A program made the translations under genes and the position numbers. The notes under the pieces are model-generated. The model was given only the letters and a program-made list of their open reading frames with translations, was not told the origin of the DNA and made no database searches. From assembly GCA_033297075.1 (NCBI GenBank), contig MU858452.1:1-10111 (forward strand): a stretch of 10,111 nucleotides of DNA. Direction: 5' to 3'. The DNA comes from Rhypophila decipiens. Taxonomy: Eukaryota; Ascomycota; Sordariomycetes; Sordariales; Naviculisporaceae. This document shows, in pieces, positions 1 through 7,226 of this stretch; the stretch's first letter is position 1, and each line of letters begins with the position of its first letter.

Positions 1-207
1 GAGAGGAGGACGGGCAGGGAGAGGGTGCTGTTTAGGCTTGTAAAACATCACGGACTCCATATTAACGAAATCTCAATGAGTGCAAAGATAGTAAACTAGA
101 GTTGATATCGGAGTAAGCATCAAAGACACAAATATCTATGGGTTGCAACCCCTTTTATGTTCAATGGCTTGATTACTACTCTTGAGGCCTCCCAACCTCA
201 GTTCGCC

Positions 208-928
208 CTGATGGACCGCGCGGGTCTCCCGAGATTACATTCCCTTCGACCGAAAGTTTCTTTCCATCGTACCCTCGCGTCTGAACGAACTGCTCCCTGG
301 CTAAATCATTCAGAGTCCCGCGGTCATCCCTCAGTCCTGTGGCCGGAGATTGCTCATCGGAATCCTTCGTCCAGAGGAGCCAAGGCAGTTTGTTTTGCTC
401 TCCAGACGCCGGCGCGCGTTGGATCGTCTACTAATCTCGTAGGCAGACTCAGATCATCGTAGGAATGCGTATTCGAACCAGTAAAACTGCGCCATAATTC
501 ATCATTCAGCCTGCAGATGTCGTATCTAAAACTCTTGGAATGATAGCTCCTCTTAACGTGTCATCTAGACTCGGATGTTTGTACATCCGGTAGTATCTGA
601 CCATGTGTAATTTGCAGTAGAGTAGTATGTCAGCCAGTAGTAGCAAAGAATCTAGGATACAACCATCATCGGGTGCGTAAATATGCCTCATATAGGCTCC
701 AGGGGAAAGACGCAATCGGCCCTTCTTATTGCATTCCGTCGGGCACTCGTATCAAGCGTTGAGTCGGCGTGACGATCCATGCTACACGCGGAGATACCTG
801 GGGTAGAGTTGCTATCGAGCAGAGGTCTCACAATTCTCACACCTTTGCACTGAGGGGAAAACAGTTAATGTTGATACAATAACAGTATAACAACTTACTT
901 TTGCTCGCTGTTGCCATAATCTTGCTTT
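208..928 (-). repeat. Imperfect tandem repeat, downstream copy (copy 1)
   Basis: This stretch matches 931-1602 over its whole length in head-to-tail order. Shared landmarks include CTGATGGACCGCGCG (208 and 931), the segment around CTGCAGATGTCGTAT, TGTACATCCGGTAG, and TTACTTTTGC near the right end. By eye the match is roughly 80 percent, with many small indels. Copy 1 is about 50 bases longer, mainly because of extra sequence near 605-680. I assign the minus strand because the best reading frames and the intron-like segment lie there. Left of 208 the similarity stops. The differences are not dominated by C-to-T changes, so this is ordinary divergence rather than obvious RIP. Confidence 0.85.
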
Positions 929-1142
929 GTCTGATGGACCGCGCGGTTCTCCCGAGATCACCTTCCCTTGGGCCGTATCTTCTCATCGTACCCTCGTATC
1001 CAAGCGACTGCTCTCTTGCTCGATCCTTCAGAGTCCCGTGGTCATCCCTCGGTTCAAGAACAGCGGCTGGAGACTGCTCATCCGAATCCTTCATCCAGAG
1101 GAGCCAAGGCAGTTCGTTTTCCTCTCCAGACGCCGGTGCGCG
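812..1142 (-). pseudogene. Degenerate spliced reading frame across the repeat junction
   Basis: On the minus strand a frame is open from 1142 down to 899, with an ATG at 1094. It ends at a good donor, GTAAGT at 898, and can be joined across a 49-base intron to 849-812, giving about 77 residues from the ATG. The joined end contains a Cys-x2-Cys pair (RCENCETSA). Copy 1 carries the same upstream frame: both read SGE-x-N-x-LPWLLW followed by x-KDSDEQSPA. Several differences between the copies fall at third codon positions (TCC/TCG, CAA/CAG, CCG/CCA), which hints at past coding. The frames diverge after AREQ through a one-base indel. I do not recognise the product. It is probably a relic of a repeated fungal gene rather than an active gene. 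Confidence 0.4.
850..898 (-). other. Candidate 49-base spliceosomal intron in copy 1
   Basis: Read on the minus strand, the segment starts GTAAGT, has a branch-like ATTAAC, and ends in a pyrimidine stretch with CCCCTCAG. Length and signals fit a short filamentous-ascomycete intron. The matching place in copy 2 (1572-1521) keeps GTAAGT and has CTAACACTAAC, but its acceptor reads CCCTCAC instead of CAG. That copy would have to use the next CAAG, about 7 bases downstream. Confidence 0.5.
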
Positions 1143-1602
1143 TTAGATTCTTTACTAATCTCGTAGGTGGATTCCGATCATCGTAGGAAATTCGTAATCG
1201 AACCAGTAAAACTGCGCCGTAGCTCATCATTCAGCCTGCAGATGTCGTATGTAAAACTGTTGATACAATATCTCCTCTCAACGTATGATCTAAGCTCGGA
1301 TGGTTGTACATCCGGTAGCATCTGACCGCATCTGACCATGTCCGGGAAAGAATGCCTCATCTAGGCTCCAGGGGGAAGACGCAATCGGGCCTTCATATCG
1401 CATTCCCGTCGGGCACTCTCATCAAGCGCCGAGTCGGCGTGATGATGCATGCTACACGCGGCGATACCTGACATGGAGAATGCTCTGGTGCAGAGGTATC
1501 ACAATTCTCACGCCTTGGTAGTGAGGGAAAGAACGGTTAGTGTTAGGATACAATAACGATATAAAAACTTACTTTTGCACGCTGTTGCTATAGTCTAGCT
1601 TT
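931..1602 (-). repeat. Imperfect tandem repeat, upstream copy (copy 2)
   Basis: This is the second unit of the duplication. It aligns with 208-928 from CTGATGGACCGCG (931) to the GCTTT at about 1602. The junction between the units is tight: the end of copy 1 (TTGCTTT, about 928) abuts the start of copy 2 at 931. The two copies differ by single-base indels that shift the minus-strand frame, for example near 1190 compared with 465. At least one copy is therefore not coding along its full length. The unit resembles no family I can name. Confidence 0.85.
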
Positions 1603-1904
1603 GAAAAGAAAAGGAAATGTGAGCTCCTGAGATGGACTGGGAGTAAGCTGCAGATCGTACAGAGAGAGGCTGACTTGAGCGCGGTTGTGTGATGGATTAT
1701 GGATATTGATTGCTTGTGCCGTAATTGAGAAATGGTGGTTTGGCATGGACTTGTGAAAAAGAAAAAAGGGACGGGACGGGTGTACAGATAATGGGGGCGT
1801 GTACATAGAAGGGGAAACAAGTGTGGTGGGTCTTATGGTGTCGAAAAGCAGCGAGCGGCTTGGCAAATGCCGCTAAACCCGGGGAGGAAGGCTGCGTCAC
1901 TGAG
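1603..1904 (-). promoter_or_regulatory. Pyrimidine-rich, promoter/leader-like DNA ahead of the repeats
   Basis: This is unique sequence between the repeats and the A+T block. On the minus strand it is rich in C and T runs (for example near 1760 and 1610) and in CAATCAATATCC- and CATCACAC-like stretches, as found in fungal promoters and 5' leaders. It lies directly upstream of the repeat units in their likely reading direction. A minus-strand frame from 1820 runs through it into copy 2 and ends two bases into the GTAAGT donor, so it could have been the first exon. No clear TATA box is seen. The function is inferred from composition and position only. Confidence 0.3.
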
Positions 1905-2305
1905 ATAATAGTTATATTAAATATAGACTACTATTTATAAATTTATATAATAAAATACTTTCTTAGATCTAGAATTCTATATAAAAGTTAGTATTTTTAT
2001 ATATAACTTTACAAATATTTATTTTAGAATAGTAGAATCTACTATAATAGAATTATCTTTTTCTATCTATTCTTTTTATACTAGTTATACTATATATAAG
2101 CTACTTCTTACTAGTCTATATAAAAAAAACCTTTTACATAAAAAATATACTTATATAAATAACTTTATAATTATAAAAGGTATACTAATAAAAAAATATT
2201 TATTAAAACTATCTTCTTCTAAAGATTATTTTTATATTAGATACACTTATTTTAGTCTTATATAAGCTAAGTTATATAGTTTTAAGTAATACTAGTAATA
2301 AAGTT
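1905..2305. other. A+T-rich block with RIP-type dinucleotide depletion
   Basis: About 400 bases are overwhelmingly A and T, with sharp edges against normal-composition DNA at both ends. By direct reading, no TpG and no CpG occur between 1903 and 2305, and only three CpA occur (near 2012, 2137 and 2243). The remaining C and G sit almost only in CT, AG, GT and AC contexts. Loss of CpA/TpG with a rise in TpA is what repeat-induced point mutation leaves behind in ascomycetes. The block is most likely a dead transposon or repeat. There is no usable reading frame, and the original element cannot be recognised. Confidence 0.75.
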
Positions 2306-2400
2306 TGGTAGTTGTCGGGGATAGGCGTGGCCAGTTTAGTACGAAACTACCTTAGACTAGTGTTTGGATGGATGGTGTGGTAGCTTGTGATTGGTTGGTT

Positions 2401-2429
2401 GGGGGTGGGTGGGGCGGAGGTACGGGGGG
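2401..2429 (+). other. G-run cluster with quadruplex potential
   Basis: Runs of 5, 3, 4 and 6 G are separated by T, T and a nine-base spacer containing two GG pairs. This is close to, but not exactly, the usual four-run quadruplex pattern because the last loop is long. It follows a TTGGTTGGTT stretch. No gene start is next to it. Confidence 0.4.
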
Positions 2430-2685
2430 TACATCTAAACCCTGGTCTGAGATCTGAGACTACGTTAGTCAGTCAATTCGTCAAACTACACCACAAGCCA
2501 CATATACACGCCCAGCTAACGTTCAACTAAGTTTTACAATCGATCGCTCTTATCAGCTCTTATCGGCCAGTCCAGTTAATGCCGGCTAGTCCAGTCAATA
2601 TTAGGGGGCCAGCCCCCCACGCCCCCCGTTAAGCCACCCTCAACAAGCCACTGTTCCATCCAGCTAGCCAATCTCTCAGCTAGTT

Positions 2686-2715
2686 AGTCAGTCAGTCGGC
2701 CAGTCAGTCAGTCAG
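2686..2715 (+). repeat. AGTC/CAGT tetranucleotide microsatellite
   Basis: Three AGTC units (2686-2697), an interrupting GGCC, and three further AGTC units make up a short, impure tetranucleotide repeat. Related CAGTC/AGTCAGTCA words recur at about 2465-2475, 2568-2575, 2590-2598 and 2722-2730, so the whole stretch from 2460 to 2735 has a diffuse repetitive character. Confidence 0.7.
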
Positions 2716-3228
2716 ATTCAATTCAGTCGGCGCCCATCAGTTCAATCCAGTATAGTCACCACCACAGCGATCCAATATGGTTATAAAGACCATCGTTTTA
2801 TAGCCCTCAATTACAGCTATTAAACGGTATTTTGATTATAGATTTTGACTACTTGTAGACTACAATGCATGCAATTGAAGTGATTTGAGCTGTTTTTTGG
2901 TGGTAACTGAATGCCGAGAATATCCTTATTTCTTCGTAGCAGTAACGGCGGTGTGCTGAATGGGTATATAACCATTGAATTGCAGAGGTCCTGACAACTT
3001 CTGTAATTTGAGCTCCTTTTTAGGAACGGTTTGGCCGAGTGGTATGGTTCTTGGTGCTCGCCGTCACTGTAGCCAATAGCGCAACGAGATAAGATCGGAT
3101 AAGCAACTGGCCAATGGCGCAACGGCTTCTTTTTCGTGCACAATTATCTTTTTGAGCACCATGTCCGCCAAGCCCTTGCACGTGACTGGAACCTCCCCCC
3201 CCCTAAATTAAACTAAAAATCCACAAAA

Positions 3229-3245
3229 TCTGCCCTTTGGGCAGA
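3229..3245. repeat. Perfect 7-bp inverted repeat, 3-base loop
   Basis: TCTGCCC, then TTT, then GGGCAGA. It sits in A+T-rich intergenic DNA just after a run of nine C (about 3194-3203). No adjacent gene end is evident and there is no following T run, so I do not call it a terminator. Confidence 0.5.
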
Positions 3246-3533
3246 ATTAACGCTACCAACAAATGGAACACATAACTAAACGCAAAGGTCACTCGATGGG
3301 CGGACAACTCAATGTTCGTTGGTTCTAAAGTATAAGTCTAATATAGGAACCCCCAACCCGATTAGTGCCCAGAGTGATCCCCGTTTCCACATAAGTACTG
3401 TGACCTGGACGCCACCCGCTGCTATGTATATCTCTTTAATATTTCTCTAAAGCTATTAGACTAGCTGCTAATAGCCCCTAATTGCAATAAACAGCTTCTA
3501 CTAACATGCACTTGGGCATAGCACCTAGATACG

Positions 3534-3561
3534 GAAAAAAAGAAAAAGAAAAAAAAAGAAA
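3534..3561 (+). repeat. A-rich, almost pure purine tract
   Basis: A run of A interrupted only by single G bases. It lies just downstream of the final stop (3579) of the minus-strand gene candidate starting at 4217. It could be a simple tract or the tail of an old retroposed sequence. No target-site duplication was identified. Confidence 0.4.
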
Positions 3562-3578
3562 CTTTTATGAACCTATAC

Positions 3579-4217
3579 TTAGGGATGATCGACCGTGAAA
3601 GCAGAATAAAACTCCATGTACCTTAATTTAAGGACCCCCGGGCGCTTCCCCAACCACCCATGCGGGCCGCCGTATTCCGATCCCGCACCATCATCCCCCC
3701 CTGTCCTCCGAAGTTGAACCTATCCAGACAGCGGTGGAGACCTGGATGAATCATGATCCCAGCTCGAAGCACCTCTCCTGCTGCGACTAGACCCACTACC
3801 CTGCGCGGTTGCCCGAGGGTAACAATACGGGAGGTCTTATCATAAAGTCCACCCAAGTCTAGTAATGCCAGTAGTCGCAGCGCTAACGGCCTTCAGTGCC
3901 CCCCCGAAGAACTTGAACCGGTAGTAGTAACCGGGAGGGACATCATCATGATGAGTCGTACTAGTAGGAGTTAATGTTGTGCGCCGCCAAGGTTATGTTC
4001 TGTCTGCTATGGAAATCTTGGGCTGGCACTGTGTCTGACAATCGTTTGTCAAGGTGTCCTCCTGAAGCTCGACGTAGACATAGCTGTCCGAGTCGAGGAG
4101 GTTGGTGTCGGCTGCCAGGTTCCGGCAGATTGTTGCGCTGTTGCTCGTGTGCTTGGTTCGAGAGAAAGACGAGGTGACTGTCGATATAAGAGCTCTGATG
4201 GTCTTGAAGAGGCCCAT
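3579..4217 (-). pseudogene. Small gene of unknown function, probably broken by internal stops
   Basis: The start at 4217 has an excellent fungal context (CCCAAAATGG) and lies behind a well-formed promoter. The first 74 codons show strong C/G third-position bias (GGC CTC TTC AAG ACC ATC). The frame then stops at TAA (3995-3993). Continuing in the same frame there are further stops at 3842-3840 (TGA), 3839-3837 (TAA) and 3722-3720 (TAG), with a last stop at 3581-3579. Between them are open stretches of about 50, 38 and 46 codons, including a segment reading GYYYRFKFFGGALKAV. No frameshift is needed, and three of the stops could each come from one C-to-T change. A competing open stretch in another frame (about 3885-3623) makes the C-terminal part uncertain. 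No signal peptide, membrane span or known domain was recognised. It may instead be a real 74-residue protein. Confidence 0.45.
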
Positions 4218-4520
4218 TTTGGGGTCCGGTTCTATCTGCTTTGATTGCGGAAGGCGGCGGGCCGGGTTGGATTACTTTTGGTCGATGAGGGCAGTTAGAT
4301 AGGTCGGCAAGTACGACGGCAGAGTGTGTCTGGGGAGCTTTTATGGCTTGGTGGTATCGGGTTCAGAATTTTAAAGTTGAGAAGGAAAGAGAATATTCTC
4401 AGGGGTTGGCTTTGGAAATGTTTGCTTTTTGGGTGCGATTGTGACCTTGTTGATTATGGAAGGAGAGTAGTGTTGGGTAGATGCAGCAGGGCCGGCCCTG
4501 GTGACTTTTATAACCAAGGC
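4218..4520 (-). promoter_or_regulatory. Core promoter and 5' leader of the gene starting at 4217
   Basis: On the minus strand TATAAAA lies at 4512-4506. The likely transcription start follows within a C/T-rich stretch around 4450-4480 (ACCCAACACTACTCTCCTTCC type). A leader of some 230-260 bases rich in CAA, CCA and CT words then runs to CCAAAATGG. This arrangement is typical of a filamentous fungal gene and is the strongest argument that the reading frame below 4217 is, or was, expressed. Confidence 0.5.
4487..4500. promoter_or_regulatory. Perfect 14-bp palindrome next to the TATA box
   Basis: CAGGGCCGGCCCTG reads identically on both strands and lies six bases downstream (minus-strand sense) of the TATAAAA at 4512-4506. 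It includes an 8-bp FseI-type site, GGCCGGCC. A dimeric regulator could bind it, but this is inference from symmetry and position only. Confidence 0.3.
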
Positions 4521-6300
4521 TTCACAGGGGGAAGCGGGAAAAGTGGACCAGAGAAACTGCTTAATTACTCGCCAACGACCGCCCGGATCTCATGGGTGAG
4601 CTCTACAGCGGTAATTCGGGGCAGCACAGTAACAGTGAGAGAGAATGCAAAACAAAGCAAGAAAAAATGCTGGAACAGCGACTATCAATTACCAAGGAAA
4701 GGAACGGCACTGCCATGGCCTGAGATGGTTACCTTTTCAGAGAGCCTAGTATGTTTGATCAGCCAGTGGCGGCTCCTGACATCCACATCGTACCGGCTGG
4801 AAGTATACGAGATTAGCTTTTAGCATGTTTGCCAAGATATCCTGGCCACAAGCAGCGTTCTTGACAACCAATGACCAAACACCAGGCTTTCACGACGGAA
4901 AGGAGTTTCCCTGTGCCGGAAACTCCGGGTTCATTTCCGGTGGCCTCATTTTTTGATGCGCCTGGGAAGAATTCAGCCCAGGCCCCAGGCTAGTATCAGG
5001 TAATGCGGCCCTATCGGCGGCCACCATGTAACACGTCTTTGTTGTGATTTTGAAGGTTCCTGTTTATTTGAATATGGCGAATGCGGTGGTGGCGGTGATC
5101 TCAGTAACAGAGTTAACTGGTCGTGATGGCAGCGGCCGCAAACCCACATCAACATGAAGCTGACCGTACTTTTGCGTCTCCAGCAGAGAATTTCAACACC
5201 GAGGTAGAGAAGATCATGTTTTCCCACAATATTTCTTAGCCTAATGTTGAAATGAAGTCAGGTCTGGTCTTGGGCCGCAGGGGGTGGCGCTTCAGCCACG
5301 GCGTCAGTCGTAAACGTCTGATTGGCTGTAGGGGTCTGTAAGTATCAACACACCACCAGCAGGGGAAGCAATCCGGTACATGTTCTCCCTCTTAGTGCTT
5401 CCTAGCTGATCAGAAATCGGGCAGCGGAACGGTCTTTTGTTAGGTTCAATTTCAACACCAAATCGAGCGGATACGAGGTTTCAGCCACATCAAAACCGTG
5501 AATCGGACCAGACTACTAACTGCCGCTCACATGGGGGAAATGAGGTGGCCAGTATGGGACGAGCAATGTACTATCTGTCATGGGTAGGATAATTCTTGAC
5601 CCTTGTGTCGTTCTTCAGATCTCTTGCCGGCCGTTTATGCCGGACCTTTGTTCCGAGCTGGACTCCTGCATGAACACAGCCTACATTCCTTCTTGCCCTT
5701 GCCTTTTCCTCTTCCTCCTCCTCGTTCTCTTACCCCGGCCCATCAGTTACACCATGTCACACACATCCAAATAGATGGTTGCGGTTGCCTGATTCTCAGA
5801 CACCGTACCCATTGGCATGTTGCGGTCTGCAGGGTCATTTAGCCTCCGAGTCTGCCCTCTCCTCGTTCACAAGGCATCGTCCCTAGCTCCGGCACACACT
5901 CCAATCCAAGGAATTTTACTAGCCACGGAACAGTAATGTTTGTCTGGGACTGGTGGGCAGTGCTGATGCTTTTTCGGATCGTTCAGTTATGTTTGACATC
6001 CGATAGGGAAATAACTGGTCATAAACATCACAGTCTTCCCGTCCGTAAATCTGTTGGGCTGTGTACGGCCACTGATATGGCCAATCAATCAGGGGTTTCT
6101 TTGTTCTCAAGTTTTTTTTTCATTCTGCCTGGCCCCTCAAATGACCACTTGAAGTCTGCCATGCTCTTCTGCCCGTCACCACTCATCGTTTACAATTCAC
6201 ATCTGTCTTTCTCCGTTGTTTACATCGATTCAAGCGGGGCCCGTGAGCTCAACTGACTCACACTTCTGATCCTGAACACGGGCCTCGCGGAAATGTTTCT
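4521..6300. other. Intergenic DNA, no convincing gene
   Basis: Several frames of 60-106 codons occur on both strands (for example 5936-6256 plus, 5227-4973 minus), but none has coding-like codon use or recognisable residues. Worth noting are the inverted repeat at 4902-4926 and a polypyrimidine stretch at about 5690-5735. A plus-strand ATG at 5154 sits in a strong start context (ACATCAACATGAAGC) and begins MKLTVLL, like a signal peptide, but it stops after 17 codons. That last item may be a gene fragment. Confidence 0.5.
4902..4926. repeat. Perfect 9-bp inverted repeat, 7-base spacer
   Basis: GGAGTTTCC, CTGTGCC, then GGAAACTCC. It is followed by CGGGTTCATTTCCGG, which repeats TTTCC/CCGG words. 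It lies in intergenic DNA about 390 bases upstream of the minus-strand TATA box at 4512. It could be a binding site for a dimeric regulator or a chance hairpin. Confidence 0.4.
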
Positions 6301-6307
6301 CCCTGTC

Positions 6308-6478
6308 CTATTTATTAGTCCGCCCCCTTTGCTTTAATTCTACCACCTTCAAATTCAGGCAACGCTGCAGGTTCCGCAGGCACATTCTGACAACCCACAC
6401 GTTCCCATCACCTTCACCGTACAGGCTACAGTCACTAGTTCCATCTCCTGTTCGTCAGAGTTTAACTCGGACTCCATC
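6308..6478 (+). promoter_or_regulatory. TATA-like element and 5' leader of the membrane-protein gene
   Basis: CTATTTATTAG at 6308-6318 is a TATA-like element. It is followed by C/T-rich DNA and a leader with no ATG before 6479, rich in ACC, CAC and TTC words. A start of transcription around 6340-6360 would give a leader of about 120-140 bases. The inference rests on composition and spacing. Confidence 0.35.
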
Positions 6479-7133
6479 ATGAATTTCCGAAATGGCAATA
6501 CGGTCCCCTGGTTCAAGCTCTTCCTGTCTCCCGACATCATTCATGTTGACTTCAACCTGCCCTTTCTCCCGAGCCAAATGACCGATTTTCTTAATCACGC
6601 CGATGGTGTTAAGGAGCTTGTCAGCGTCATTGTTGTATCCATCATCATGATAACTCTCCTCACCTTTGCTATCTCCACGTTCCACTGGCTGGCCAGATGC
6701 TTCTACCGCCTCGTCGTCAGGTTGTTGCTTCCTCCCTGGGATCCCTCCGAGCCAAGCACAACTCCGTCGACCGCCAAGGGAATAACGCCTCCCGAAGCTC
6801 GTCAGGACCATCCCGTCCGCGGCCAAGAGCAGGCTCCACCCCTTGCATCGAATCGACGGATTGCTGTTTTTAACATCAACCTACCCCTTAACCAGTCAGT
6901 ACATACCGGGGCTACCCAAGAAACAGCGCCTCAATCTCAATCTTAACTTCATGGGAGCTAACTCAAATGCCAGTGGCATTCGGCGCACCTCAGGATGTTC
7001 GCATTGTGGCGCCGGTCACCGGCAAGCCAGCCTCGCGATCGACGCCGACCAGGTGAACGACTTGGACTACTACAGTGATGCGGAAGTGGTACAACAATTG
7101 GAAAGACGGTCGGAATTCACTAAGCTGACCTAG
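6479..7133 (+). CDS. Small single-span membrane protein, function unknown (one probable intron)
   Basis: The ATG at 6479 opens a 155-codon frame that is free of upstream ATGs in its leader and shows coding-like codon choice. Residues about 46-69 form a strongly hydrophobic segment (ELVSVIVVSIIMITLLTFAI and onward), followed by a basic and aromatic stretch (LARCFYRLVVR). The remainder is Pro/Thr/Gln-rich, so a single-span anchor with a soluble tail is likely. A different frame downstream (about 6975-7133) also looks coding, containing CSHCGAGH and an acidic DADQVNDLDYYSDAE stretch, and ends at TAG 7131-7133. An intron at 6895-6973 joins the two in phase to give about 191 residues. If unspliced, the protein ends at 6946. 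The neighbour on the right is the Cry-like pseudogene, tail-to-tail with about 93 bases between. I recognise no family. Confidence 0.55.
6895..6973 (+). other. Probable 79-base intron in the membrane-protein gene
   Basis: The donor GTCAGT at 6895 is non-ideal. CTAAC at 6958-6962 is a textbook branch site, and CAG at 6971-6973 is the acceptor nine bases later. Removing it takes 416 coding bases into the downstream coding-like frame without a stop. GTACAT at 6899 is an alternative donor but gives the wrong phase with this acceptor. Confidence 0.5.
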
Positions 7134-7226
7134 AGCTAATAGGGTGGAAGATGCTGGGCTTCATACTATGTCCAGTCTATCAAGGCAGTGCTTGGGCGTC
7201 GAACAAGTAACATTAGGTTGGACTGC

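Larger units (their letters stand above)
2306..3578. other. Intergenic DNA, no convincing gene
   Basis: No frame here has coding-like codon use or a good start context. The longest, a minus-strand frame at 3143-2820, lacks any family resemblance and codon bias. The stretch holds a G-run region, C-runs, short AGTC repeats, a small perfect hairpin and an A-rich tract, listed separately. An E-box-like CACGTGAC lies at 3179-3186. A TTTGGCCGAGTGGT segment near 3029 resembles a tRNA A box but has no matching B box. Confidence 0.6.

Noticed and set aside
455..500. Pol III-like boxes on the minus strand in both repeat copies (TGGCGCAGT near GGTTCGAATAC in copy 1)
   Set aside because: The two boxes are only about a dozen bases apart, far too close for a tRNA, and neither copy folds into a cloverleaf. 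A similar GGTTCGAATC near 9421 lies inside the retroelement and is also isolated.
3020..3060. tRNA-like A box (TTTGGCCGAGTGGT), possible tRNA or tRNA-derived SINE
   Set aside because: No B box (GGTTCGANNCC) follows at tRNA spacing and no acceptor stem pairs could be drawn.
4326..4823. A 165-codon plus-strand frame
   Set aside because: Its first codon is GTG, its codon use is not coding-like, and it covers the promoter and leader of the minus-strand gene starting at 4217.
5936..6256. A 106-codon plus-strand frame
   Set aside because: No codon bias, no recognised motif, a long T run inside it, and it lies in the upstream region of the gene at 6479.
6455..6826. A 123-codon minus-strand frame
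   Set aside because: It is antisense to the membrane-protein gene, which has the better start context, leader and a clear hydrophobic span.
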